The notes under the pieces are model-generated. The model saw only the letters and a program-made list of their open reading frames with translations. It had not been told where the DNA came from and made no database searches. Shown here in pieces: positions 45,648 to 54,675 of a stretch of DNA of 64,000 nucleotides. The stretch spans positions 11,413 through 75,412 of the forward strand of contig NZ_SDEA01000003.1 of NCBI RefSeq assembly GCF_004522155.1. Reading direction: 5' to 3'. Each line of letters begins with the position of its first letter. Positions within the stretch are counted from its first letter, which is position 1. The position numbers were made by a program, and so were the translations under genes. This DNA is from Paracoccus luteus (GTDB lineage Bacteria; Pseudomonadota; Alphaproteobacteria; Rhodobacterales; Rhodobacteraceae).

Positions 45648-45872
45648 TTACAGGCTGATCTGGCCGCCGATCAGGCGCTGCCACGCCAGCCCCAGATCCT
45701 GCACCTGAAACGGCGTCGGGTCCGTCCACGCCCCGCCCAGCAGCGCGGCGATGCCCAGCACAAAGGTGATGGCCGCGCCGCGCGGCGGCTCGGTGCGCGC
45801 CAGCGCGGCGATCGCCAGTATCACCGACAGCGCCATCAGCGCGGTGCCGGCCAGAATCAGGATGTCGGACAT
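45648..45872 (-). CDS. Small two-helix membrane protein
   Basis: A 74-residue protein: an N-terminal membrane helix (ILILAGTALMALSVILAIAALA), a short loop RTEPPRGAA and a second helix (ITFVLGIAALLGGAW), then a polar tail with LAWQRLIGG. No family function is known to me. Similar small proteins occur beside pyk in related genomes, as far as I recall, which supports it being real. ATG 45872; the pyk stop is 33 bases upstream, so it may be cotranscribed with pyk. Confidence 0.65.
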   Translation of the reverse strand: MSDILILAGTALMALSVILAIAALARTEPPRGAAITFVLGIAALLGGAWTDPTPFQVQDLGLAWQRLIGGQISL

Positions 45873-45904
45873 TGGACCACCGAATACGTCGTTTCACTGC
45901 GCCC

Positions 45905-47353
<1,449 letters not shown>

Positions 47354-47465
47354 CCCGTCCCCCCATCGGCCTCGGCCGTTAGCGCCAACTTGCCGCCGTT
47401 ATGTCGGAAACCGCGCCGAACGGCAACTGGCGCAGGGGCAAGGCTGCGGCTATAGCGGGGCTGCG

Positions 47466-48221
47466 ATGCCTGATGGAACCACGACCGAACAGCCCTTTGC
47501 GATCGAGGGCGCCGGCCGCCCCGGCCGCTGGCTGGTCACCTGCGACCACGCCAGCAACCGCGTGCCGGACTGGGTCGCGGACGGCGACCTGGGGATCGCG
47601 CCCGCCGACATGGCCCGACACATCGCCTGGGACGTGGGCGCGGCGGGGCTGGCCCGCGCGCTGGCCCGGCGGCTGGACGCGCCGGCGATCCTGTCGCGGT
47701 TCTCGCGGCTGGTGATCGACCCCAACCGGGGCGAGGACGACCCGACCCTGCTGATGCGGCTTTACGACGGCACGGTCATCCCGGCCAACCGCCGCGCCGA
47801 CGCGGCCGAACGCGAGCGCCGGCTGGACCGGCTGCACCGCCCCTATCACGCGGCGCTGGCGCGGCTGGCGGCGGCGCATCCCGCCCGCGCGATCTGCGCC
47901 GTCCACAGCTTTACCCCGCAGCTGCGCGGGCGTCCGCCGCGCCCGTGGCTGCTGGGCATCCTGTATTCCCACCGCGACGAACGGCTTGGCCCGGCGATGG
48001 TGCAGGCCTGCCGCGACCGGGGCTGGGCGACGGGCGCGAACGAACCCTATGCGGGCCATCTGCAAGGCGATTCGATCGACCGCCACGCGCTGTCCCACGG
48101 CCGCCCCAACCTGCTGGTCGAGGTCAGGAACGACCTGATCCGGGACGAGGCGGGCCAGTCCCTGTGGGCCGACCGCCTCGCGCCGCTGCTGCAACGGGTG
48201 CTGGCCGACAGCGGGCTTTAG
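47466..48221 (+). CDS. N-formylglutamate amidohydrolase-like protein
   Basis: A 251-residue protein of the FGase (HutG2-like) family, which hydrolyses N-formylglutamate at the end of the Fe/formyl branch of histidine degradation. Conserved blocks are LVTCDHASNRVPD, HIAWDVGAAGLARALAR, SRFSRLVIDPNRGEDDPTL, CAVHSFTPQL and NEPYAGHLQGDSIDRHALSHG followed by VEVRNDLI; His and Asp/Glu in these blocks are the zinc ligands. No other hut genes are adjacent, so a different N-acyl amino acid may be its substrate. Start at 47466; longer starts run over the divergent pyk promoter. Confidence 0.9.
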   Translation: MPDGTTTEQPFAIEGAGRPGRWLVTCDHASNRVPDWVADGDLGIAPADMARHIAWDVGAAGLARALARRLDAPAILSRFSRLVIDPNRGEDDPTLLMRLYDGTVIPANRRADAAERERRLDRLHRPYHAALARLAAAHPARAICAVHSFTPQLRGRPPRPWLLGILYSHRDERLGPAMVQACRDRGWATGANEPYAGHLQGDSIDRHALSHGRPNLLVEVRNDLIRDEAGQSLWADRLAPLLQRVLADSGL

Positions 48222-48258
48222 CGCGCGAACGCGTCAGCGCGCCTCACCGCTCGCAATC

Positions 48259-48286
48259 GTTCTTCCTTGCGGAAATATCCCGGGAG
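48259..48286. repeat. Dispersed GGATATTT repeat, copy 5
   Basis: Inverse of the 26781 copy: GTTCTTCCTTGCGGAAATAT then CCCGGGAG. It sits between the amidohydrolase stop and the ptsN stop, again in a 3'-3' gap. Confidence 0.6.
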
Positions 48287-48336
48287 CGTCGTATACGGGG
48301 CAGCGCCCCGGTTCGTGACAGCCGGGGCCGCCGCGT

Positions 48337-48801
48337 TCAGGCGGCCTTGACGTCCTGCGCCGCCGCCAGCACCGCATGCAGCGCCACCGGGTCGTCGTTG
48401 GCGCGCAGCTTGGCGCGCAGGTCGGCGTCGCGCAGCGTGCGGCTGACCAGCGCCAGGGCCTTCAGATGCTCGACCCCCGGCGAATCGGGGGCCAGCAGCG
48501 CAAAGACCAGATCGACGGGCTGGCGGTCAACGGCGTCGAAATCCATCGCCTTGTCCAGCCGCAGGAACAGCCCCGCGACCCGTTCCAGCCCCGGGATGCG
48601 CGCATGCGGCAGCGCGACCCCGTGGCCGACGCCCGTGGCCCCCAGGCTTTCGCGTTCCTGCAGCGCGTCCAGCGTGCGCGCGGCATCGACGCCATAGGCG
48701 GCGGCGGCCATGTCGGCCAGATCGTGGAACAGGCGCTTCTTGGAGCTCACCTGCGCCTGCGACCGGACGGCCGCAGGGGAAAGAATGTCGCTGATGTGCA
48801 T
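48337..48801 (-). CDS. ptsN: PTS IIA-like nitrogen regulatory protein PtsN
   Basis: A 154-residue EIIA-Ntr, final acceptor of the nitrogen PTS. The phosphorylatable His is H66 in GVGHGVALPHARIPGL. The N-terminal MHISDILSPAAVRSQAQVSS and C-terminal RTLRDADLRAKLRAND are family-typical. It regulates K+ uptake, sigma factors and storage depending on phosphorylation in other bacteria. The start at 48801 is set by the conserved MHISDIL. It lies 115 bases after hpf on the same strand, the usual hpf-ptsN order, without rpoN nearby. Its phosphate comes from PtsP through NPr; ptsP is frameshifted at 4117-6367, so its phosphorylation may be lost in this strain. Confidence 0.94.
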   Translation of the reverse strand: MHISDILSPAAVRSQAQVSSKKRLFHDLADMAAAAYGVDAARTLDALQERESLGATGVGHGVALPHARIPGLERVAGLFLRLDKAMDFDAVDRQPVDLVFALLAPDSPGVEHLKALALVSRTLRDADLRAKLRANDDPVALHAVLAAAQDVKAA

Positions 48802-48916
48802 CGTGGCCTTGACCTCATCGCCCCGCCCAGCGGCGGCCGGCTTGACGGCCGGTCGCAACGGGCGACCGGCGCTTGGGTTCATGCGGCGCGTCCCCGCCCC
48901 TTTCCGGGGGCAGGCG

Positions 48917-49498
48917 TCACGCCAGGTTGCGCGGGTCGATCCAGCCCACGTTGCCGTCATCGCGGCGGTGGACGACATTGACGCCGCCGTGTTTCTCGTT
49001 GCGGAACACAAGCAGGGGCGCCCCCGCCAGTTCCATCTGCATCACCGCGTCGCCGACCGACAGGGTCGGCACCCGCGTTTCCATTTCCGCCACGATGATC
49101 GGTTGCAGGCCGGTTTCGTCCTGCGATTCCCACGTCTCCTCGTCGGCGTCGAGCACATAGCTGGCCGCGCCCCCGTATTCAACCGGCTCGGTCCGGTCCT
49201 TGTGGTGGTCCTTCAGCCGCCGCTTGTATCGGCGCAGCTGCTTGTCCATGCGCTCGCGGCATTTCTCGAACGCGGCATAGATGTTGTCGGCGGCCTGCCC
49301 CTTGGCCTGCGCGGTCAGGCCGGTGGACAGATGCACGACCGCATCGCAGATCAGGTTGTGCGCGTCGCGGGAAAAGATGACCGTGGCGTCGGTGGGGCGC
49401 TGCGAATACTTGGCGACGGTTTCGTCCAGCTCGGTCTTGACGTGCGATTGCAGCGCCTCGCCCACGTCGATCTGCTTGCCACTGATCTGATAGCGCAT
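48917..49498 (-). CDS. hpf: Ribosome hibernation promoting factor, long form
   Basis: A 193-residue protein. The N-terminal S30AE domain (1-100: MRYQISGKQIDVGEALQSHV, AHNLICDAVVHLSTGL) binds the decoding centre of 30S subunits. After a linker (YGGAASYVLDADEE) the C-terminal domain (about 135-190: IVAEMETRVPTLSVGDAVMQ, PLLVFRNEKHGGVNVVHRRD) mediates 100S dimer formation. This is the long HPF type. The start at 49498 matches the family. It precedes ptsN and follows lptB by 200 bases on the same strand, as in other alphaproteobacteria. Confidence 0.95.
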   Translation of the reverse strand: MRYQISGKQIDVGEALQSHVKTELDETVAKYSQRPTDATVIFSRDAHNLICDAVVHLSTGLTAQAKGQAADNIYAAFEKCRERMDKQLRRYKRRLKDHHKDRTEPVEYGGAASYVLDADEETWESQDETGLQPIIVAEMETRVPTLSVGDAVMQMELAGAPLLVFRNEKHGGVNVVHRRDDGNVGWIDPRNLA

Positions 49499-49700
49499 CT
49501 TGCATCCTTTCCCTGTGCCGCGGGGCCGGCGCCGCGGAATGCGGCGCGATGCTGCGGCCCGGCAGCCTGGACAGCGTGGCGCATCGCGCAGGATGCGGGA
49601 TGCGCCCGCATGACGCCAGTTGAGGACAGCGCGCGGGGGCTGTCAACGGCCTGCGACGGCGCGCCGAGCGACAGGTCGCGCCCGCCGCGCGCCCCGCCGT

Positions 49701-50444
49701 TTACCCCATCGAGAAGCCCGCGCCCAGATAGACCTCGCGCACCTGGGGATCGGCCACGATCTCGGCCGTGGTGCCCGATTTCAGGACGTGCCCGTCGTGC
49801 AGGATGTAGGCGCGGTCCACGATCCCCAGCGTCTCGCGGACGTTGTGGTCGGTGATCAGCACCCCGATGCCGCGCGATTTCAGGTCGTGGACCAGCCCGC
49901 GGATCTCGCCCACGGCGATGGGGTCCACGCCGGCGAAGGGTTCGTCCAGCAGCAGGAACGCGGGGTCCGAGGCCAGGCAGCGCGCGATTTCCACCCGCCG
50001 CCGCTCGCCCCCCGACAGGGCAAGCGCGGGCGCGGCGCGCAGGTGCCCGATGGAAAAATCGCCCAGCAGCTCCTCCAGCCGGTCGCGGCGGCGGTGGCCC
50101 TGCGGCACCACCACCTCAAGCACGGCCATGATGTTCTGCTCGACCGTCAGGCCGCGGAAGATCGACATCTCCTGCGGCAGATAGCCGATGCCCATGCGGG
50201 CGCGGCGGTACATCGGCAGGCGGGTGGCGTCCTGCCCGTCGATCAGCACCTGCCCCGCGTCGGGCACGTTCAGCCCGGCGATGCAGTAAAAGCACGTCGT
50301 CTTGCCCGAACCGTTCGGGCCCAGCAGGGCCACCACCTCGCCCCGGTCCAGCGTCATCGACACGTCGCGGATCACGGGACGGTTGCGCCACGCCTTGCGC
50401 AGCTGCCGGACCGCAAGGCCCGGGCCGGGCGCGGGCGCGCCCAT
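49701..50444 (-). CDS. lptB: LPS export ABC transporter ATPase LptB
   Basis: A 247-residue ATPase that powers extraction of LPS from the inner membrane with LptFG. Walker A GPNGSGKTT is at 42-50, the Q-loop region is IGYLPQEMSIFRGLTVEQN, the ABC signature ALSGGERRRVEIARCL, Walker B FLLLDEPFAGVDP, and the switch His is in VLITDHNVRETL. Overlaps the lptA stop by one base (TGATG), so coupled. The last gene of rnd-kdsD-lptC-lptA-lptB; LptF and LptG are not in the window. Confidence 0.96.
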   Translation of the reverse strand: MGAPAPGPGLAVRQLRKAWRNRPVIRDVSMTLDRGEVVALLGPNGSGKTTCFYCIAGLNVPDAGQVLIDGQDATRLPMYRRARMGIGYLPQEMSIFRGLTVEQNIMAVLEVVVPQGHRRRDRLEELLGDFSIGHLRAAPALALSGGERRRVEIARCLASDPAFLLLDEPFAGVDPIAVGEIRGLVHDLKSRGIGVLITDHNVRETLGIVDRAYILHDGHVLKSGTTAEIVADPQVREVYLGAGFSMG

Positions 50445-50932
50445 CAGTTCCCGCCGGGCTGCAGAACGCTGCGGACGCGCCCCTGCACCTGCGCGGTGCC
50501 GTCGGCCAGATTGACCAGCATCCGTTCCCCCGACAGGACGTTCCGGCCCTGCGTCATCACTACGTCGCCGGTCAGCGTCACGTTGCCGGTGGCGACGTCA
50601 TAGACCGCCTCGGCCGCCTCGGCGGCGTCGGGGCCGTTGACCAGCGTGACCCCGCCGGTGGCGGTCAGGGACTGGATCTTCTGCTGGCCGCCCGCGGCAT
50701 AGGTCACGGTGACCTTGTCCGCGCTCAGCCGCATCTCGCCCTGGCCGATCAGGACGTTGCCGGTGAACACCGCCTGCCCGCCGGACTGGTCCACGGTCAG
50801 CGTGTCGGCCGTCATCTCGACCGGGGCCGAGGTGTCGGCCCGGCTGCCGCCAAAGGCGACGGTCTGGGCCGCAAGCGGGCTGGCCAGCGCCAGCGCCACA
50901 GGCAGGGCGATAAGGGTGAAGACACGCTGCAT
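50444..50932 (-). CDS. lptA: LPS transport periplasmic protein LptA
   Basis: A 162-residue protein with a signal peptide (MQRVFTLIALPVALALASPL, cleavage near AAQ, residue 22-23). The mature part has the beta-jellyroll repeats of the OstA/LptA family: ADTLTVDQSGGQAVFTGNVL, GEMRLSADKVTVTYA, LTATGGVTLVNGPDAAEAAE, VTLTGDVVMTQGRNVLSGER. It bridges LptC and the outer membrane LptD. Located 18 bases after lptC and coupled to lptB. Confidence 0.93.
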   Translation of the reverse strand: MQRVFTLIALPVALALASPLAAQTVAFGGSRADTSAPVEMTADTLTVDQSGGQAVFTGNVLIGQGEMRLSADKVTVTYAAGGQQKIQSLTATGGVTLVNGPDAAEAAEAVYDVATGNVTLTGDVVMTQGRNVLSGERMLVNLADGTAQVQGRVRSVLQPGGN

Positions 50933-50950
50933 GGGACGCCCCGGACCGGA

Positions 50951-51517
50951 TCAGGGCTGGTATAGCAGACGCACGCCGCCGTTCAATTCAAGAACATGCG
51001 CGCCGTCCGGCCCGCGCGACAGGACCATGCCGCCCGCGCTCAGCCGGCCAAGGGGGGCCAACCCCTCGACCCGTCCGGGCGCGGTCAGCCGGTCGGCGTC
51101 GGTGTCGGCGGCCATGTCGGGCGTGGTCAGCACCCAGCCCGACGACAGCGTCATCCGCACCCCCTCGGCCAGCGCGATGCGGTCGCCGTCGATTCCGGCC
51201 GCGCCCGCCGTCACCGACGCCGCCAGCCCGTCAGGCGCGCGCCAGTCCAGCGTGACGTGGCTGGCGCTGCCCTCGTCGCCCGCAGGCGCGGCGCGGGCCG
51301 CGCGCAGCGTCAGGACCGCGCCGTCCGGGGTGACGCCGGCATAGTCGGGCGCGGTCATCCCGGGCTGGCGCGCCATCTCGTCGCCCGCGCCCTCGGCATA
51401 GGGGATGGCGTTTTCCGGGTCGGGCGAGCGGCCCAGCAGGAACAGCCCCGACAGGATCGCCAGCGCCGCCAGCGGCAGCAGCGCGCGCAGCCAGCGGATG
51501 ACGCGCGAGCGGTCCAT
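50951..51517 (-). CDS. lptC: LPS export protein LptC
   Basis: A 188-residue bitopic protein. One N-terminal membrane anchor (LLPLAALAILSGLFLLGRSP, about 14-33) is followed by a periplasmic jellyroll with weak sequence conservation (MTAPDYAGVTPDGAVLTLRA, ASVTAGAAGIDGDRIALAEG). Its identity rests on that layout plus its place directly before lptA and lptB and after kdsD. Its ATG follows the kdsD stop without a gap (TGAATG), indicating coupled translation. Confidence 0.88.
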   Translation of the reverse strand: MDRSRVIRWLRALLPLAALAILSGLFLLGRSPDPENAIPYAEGAGDEMARQPGMTAPDYAGVTPDGAVLTLRAARAAPAGDEGSASHVTLDWRAPDGLAASVTAGAAGIDGDRIALAEGVRMTLSSGWVLTTPDMAADTDADRLTAPGRVEGLAPLGRLSAGGMVLSRGPDGAHVLELNGGVRLLYQP

Positions 51518-52465
51518 TCACACGATGCCGGCGCGCAGGCAGTCGTGGATGTGCAGGATGCCGGCGGGGCGGCCGTTGTCGGCGACCGCGAACAGGCAGG
51601 TGATCTTGCGGTCCTGCATCTGCGCCAGCGCGGTTTCGGCCAGCGCGCCCGGCGCGATGGTGCGCGGGCTGCGGGTCATCACCTCGGCCGCGCGGTGGTC
51701 CAGCAGGCCGTCCATGTGCCGCCGCAGGTCACCGTCGGTGATGATCCCGACCAGTCGCCCGTCCGCGCCCGTGACCCCGGTCACGCCGAAGCCCTTGGCG
51801 CTGATCGTCAGCAGCGCGTCGGCCATCGGCGCGTCCTCGTCCACCAGCGGCATGTCGGCGTGCATCAGCTCACCCACCTGCAGCAGCCGCGCGCCCAGCT
51901 TGCCGCCGGGGTGAAAGGTGCGGAAATGTTCCGGCGTGAACTTGCGGTGTTCCATCAGCGCCACCGCCAGCGCGTCGCCCAAGGCCAGCGTCATGGTGGT
52001 CGAGCTGGTCGGCACGATGCCGGTGCCGCACGCCTCCTCGGCCTGCGGCAGCAGCAGGGCCACGTCGGCCTGCCGCAGCAGTGTGGACCCCTCGCGCCCC
52101 GCGACCCCGATCAGCGGAATGGAAAACCGGCGGGTGTGGGCCACGATGTCGGCGATCTCGGGCGTCTCGCCGCTGTTGGACAGCACGATCACAACGTCGC
52201 CCGCCGTCACCATGCCCAGATCGCCGTGGCTGGCCTCGGCCGGGTGGACGAACTGCGCGGGCGTCCCGGTCGATGCGAGCGTCGCCGCGATCTTGCGCCC
52301 GACATGGCCCGACTTGCCCATCCCCGACACGACGACGCGCCCCGTGGCGTCCAGGATCAGCCGCATGGCGTCCACGAAGGGCTGGCCCAGGCTGGCTTCC
52401 AGCAGGGAAAGCGCCTCGGCCTCGGTGCGGATGACGCGGCGGGCGGTGGTCAGATAAGCGTCCAT
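51518..52465 (-). CDS. kdsD: Arabinose-5-phosphate isomerase KdsD
   Basis: A 315-residue enzyme converting ribulose 5-phosphate to arabinose 5-phosphate for Kdo synthesis. The SIS domain (about 35-200) contains VVVSGMGKSGHVGRKIAATL, TGTPAQFVHPAEASHGDLGM and VLSNSGETPE. Two CBS domains follow (about 205-315) with VGELMHADMPLVDEDAPMAD, GIITDGDLRRHMDG and AEVMTRSPRTI. I choose ATG 52465 (MDAYLTTARRV); a TTG or GTG a few codons upstream could also serve. It starts ten bases after the rnd stop. Its product line leads to WaaA (10776). Confidence 0.95.
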   Translation of the reverse strand: MDAYLTTARRVIRTEAEALSLLEASLGQPFVDAMRLILDATGRVVVSGMGKSGHVGRKIAATLASTGTPAQFVHPAEASHGDLGMVTAGDVVIVLSNSGETPEIADIVAHTRRFSIPLIGVAGREGSTLLRQADVALLLPQAEEACGTGIVPTSSTTMTLALGDALAVALMEHRKFTPEHFRTFHPGGKLGARLLQVGELMHADMPLVDEDAPMADALLTISAKGFGVTGVTGADGRLVGIITDGDLRRHMDGLLDHRAAEVMTRSPRTIAPGALAETALAQMQDRKITCLFAVADNGRPAGILHIHDCLRAGIV

Positions 52466-52474
52466 CACGGCCAA

Positions 52475-53089
52475 CTAGTGATGGAAGATGTCGTTGTCAT
52501 CGCCCCAGCCCAGCAGGTCCAGCCGGGCGCGGGTCGGCAGGAAATCGAAACAGGCCTGCGCCAGATCCGTCCGCCCCTCGCGCGCCAGCCGCCGCTCCAG
52601 TTCCGCCTTCAGCGGGTGCAGGTGCAGCACGTCGGACGCGGCATAGTCGCGCTGCGCGTCGGTCAGCACCTCGGCGCCCCAGTCGCTGGTCTGCTGCTGC
52701 TTGGACACGTCCACGCCGACCAGGTCGTTCAGCAGGTATTTCAGCCCGTGCCGGTCGGTGAAGGTGCGGATCATCTTGGACGCGATCTTGGTGCACCACA
52801 CCGGCGCGGTCAGCACGCCGAACGCCTGATACAGCGCCGCGATGTCGAAGCGGCCGAAATGGAACAGCTTCAGCACGGCGGGATCGGCCAGCATCCGTTC
52901 CAGATTGGGCGCCGACCGCTGGCCCTTGCCGATCTGGACCAGATGCGCGTCCCCGTCGCCTGACGACAGCTGCACCAGGCACAGCCGGTCGCGGCGGGGG
53001 TCAAGGCCCATCGTCTCGGTGTCGATGGCGACGACGGGGCCAAGGTCCAGCCCGTCGGGCAAATCGTGCTGGTGCAGGTGGATGGTCAT
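52475..53089 (-). CDS. rnd: Ribonuclease D (single exonuclease domain)
   Basis: A 204-residue 3'-5' exoribonuclease of the DEDDy group. Metal ligands: D23 and E25 (AIDTETMGLD), the second Asp in LFHFGRFDIAALYQ, and Y..D in YAASDVLHLHPL. It has only the exonuclease domain and none of the two HRDC domains of E. coli RNase D (about 375 residues), the usual short form in alphaproteobacteria. Start at 53089 has AAGGGA about 5-10 bases upstream. It is the first gene of the unit leading to kdsD and lptCAB; the link between RNA processing and LPS is only positional. In related genomes the same neighbourhood occurs. Confidence 0.92.
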   Translation of the reverse strand: MTIHLHQHDLPDGLDLGPVVAIDTETMGLDPRRDRLCLVQLSSGDGDAHLVQIGKGQRSAPNLERMLADPAVLKLFHFGRFDIAALYQAFGVLTAPVWCTKIASKMIRTFTDRHGLKYLLNDLVGVDVSKQQQTSDWGAEVLTDAQRDYAASDVLHLHPLKAELERRLAREGRTDLAQACFDFLPTRARLDLLGWGDDNDIFHH

Positions 53090-53184
53090 GCGCGATCCCT
53101 TCTGGTGTCGCGGCGATTTGCCCGGCCCGGCGGGTGGCGTCAATGGAAAGGCAGGGACGCCCCCCGCGGACCGCCCCCGCGGGA

Positions 53185-54105
53185 TCAGCCCGTCCCGCTG
53201 CCCCCCGTCGCGGCATAGCATTCGCCGGTGATATAGCTGGCCTCGTCGCTGGCCAGCAGCACATAGATCGGCGCGATCTCGACCGGCTGGCCGGCACGGC
53301 CCAGCGGGCTGTCGGAGCCGAACTGCGGCAGATCCTTTTTGGGCTGGCCGCCCGACACCTGGATGGGCGTCCAGAACGGGCCCGGCGCGACGGCGTTCAC
53401 GCGGATGCCGTCGGCGGCAAGCTGCTTGGCCAGCGCCTGCGCGAACGCCTTGTTCGCGGCCTTGGTCTGGGCATAGTCGAACAGCTCTTTCGACGGCGAA
53501 TAGGCGTTCACCGACGAGGTGATGATGATCGACGCGCCCTTTTTCAGATGCGGCAGCACCTGCTGGGTGATCCAGAAATGGGCATAGATGTTGGTCTTCA
53601 TCGTGTCGTCGAACTGCTTTGACGTGATGTCGGCGATGGATTTCTGCGCCTGCTGCATCCCGGCGTTCAGGACCAGCACCTCAAGCCCGCCAAGCTGTTT
53701 CACCGCGTCGTCGGCGACCTTGCGGGCCGCGTCCTCGACGCTGAGGTCGGCGGGCAGGGCGACTGCCTTGCGGCCCTCGGCCTCGATCAGTCTGACCACG
53801 GTCCGGGCGTCGGATTCGTCGTTGGGGTGATAGGCGATGGCGACGTCCGCGCCCTCGCGCGCGAAGGCAATGGCAGTGGCGCGGCCGATGCCGCTGTCGC
53901 CGCCCGTCACCAGTGCCCGCTTGCCCGCCAGCCGGTCGCGGCCCTTATAGCTTTCCTCGCCGTGGTCGGGCTGCGGGTCCATCTTTTCGGCCAGCCCCGG
54001 CCAGGACTGCTGCTTGTCGGAATAGGGGTTCAGCGGCAGGTCGGGGTTTTCGATCGCACCCGAGCGGTGGGGCGGCAGAACCGGATCGGTCTTGTCTTTG
54101 GACAT
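53185..54105 (-). CDS. SDR family oxidoreductase (YghA/YhdF-like)
   Basis: A 306-residue short-chain dehydrogenase of the YghA type, with a 60-residue N-terminal extension (LPPHRSGAIENPDLPLNPYS) typical of this subgroup. NAD(P)-binding TGGDSGIGRATAIAFA is at 67-82, LNAGMQQAQ at 146-154, Ser in ITSSVNAY (about 198), and the catalytic Y211/K215 in FDYAQTKAAN. PGPFWTPIQVSGG and the C-terminal YITGECYAATGG agree. Substrates of this subgroup are uncertain (general aldehyde/ketone stress reductases). ATG 54105 has AAAGGA upstream. It follows a GFA-family gene by 34 bases, so the two form a small unit possibly for aldehyde detoxification. Confidence 0.92.
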   Translation of the reverse strand: MSKDKTDPVLPPHRSGAIENPDLPLNPYSDKQQSWPGLAEKMDPQPDHGEESYKGRDRLAGKRALVTGGDSGIGRATAIAFAREGADVAIAYHPNDESDARTVVRLIEAEGRKAVALPADLSVEDAARKVADDAVKQLGGLEVLVLNAGMQQAQKSIADITSKQFDDTMKTNIYAHFWITQQVLPHLKKGASIIITSSVNAYSPSKELFDYAQTKAANKAFAQALAKQLAADGIRVNAVAPGPFWTPIQVSGGQPKKDLPQFGSDSPLGRAGQPVEIAPIYVLLASDEASYITGECYAATGGSGTG

Positions 54106-54139
54106 CGCGTAAGCATCCTTTCGCAAGATGTTGTGGCGG

Positions 54140-54592
54140 TCAGCGCAGCGCCTGCCGTCGGGCCAGCGCGGCCGGGGACCAGTGGTCGGCCGCGCGGTAA
54201 TAGGCATCCGACGCAGGCACGCCATCGGGCAGGATCACCCACGGGCGGCGCGTGCCGACATAGATGTGAATCGCGGGGGGCAACGCGCCGGGATCGTCCA
54301 GCGTTCCCGTCCGCAGGAACGCCATCTTGCGCCCCGCCCCGGCATAGTGGCTGAGGATGGTGCAGCCGCACTGCGCGCACTGGACCAGCACCTGCCCCTT
54401 GCCCGAGGCGGTCGGCACCTCGCGCTCGCGCAGCGGGCCGTCGATGACGACCCGGTCGGTCTCGATCAGCGCGTTCACGGCGAATGCGCTGCCGGTTTCG
54501 CGCTGGCACCAGCTGCAATGGCAGCACTGGACGAACAGCGGCGCGTCGGTCAGCTGATACGTGACCGCCCCGCAGATGCAATGTCCGTTCAT
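54140..54592 (-). CDS. GFA family zinc protein, second copy
   Basis: A 150-residue GFA-fold protein. Zinc ligands: C5/C7 in GHCICGAVTY, the cluster FVQCCHCSWCQRE (about 21-33) and CAQCGC (about 72-77). RPWVILPDGVP near the end is common to this subgroup. It is unrelated in detail to the GFA gene at 3479-3871. The reaction is unknown; the fold suggests binding of glutathione adducts or another small aldehyde. The neighbouring SDR gene hints at carbonyl metabolism. Start at 54592. Confidence 0.88.
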   Translation of the reverse strand: MNGHCICGAVTYQLTDAPLFVQCCHCSWCQRETGSAFAVNALIETDRVVIDGPLREREVPTASGKGQVLVQCAQCGCTILSHYAGAGRKMAFLRTGTLDDPGALPPAIHIYVGTRRPWVILPDGVPASDAYYRAADHWSPAALARRQALR

Positions 54593-54675
54593 GGTTGTCC
54601 CCCCCTTTGGTTCCAGGGGCGACGGTGGCGCGGCGGGGGTGGCGGGGCAAGCCCTTGCGTGCGCCGTGGCCGGGG

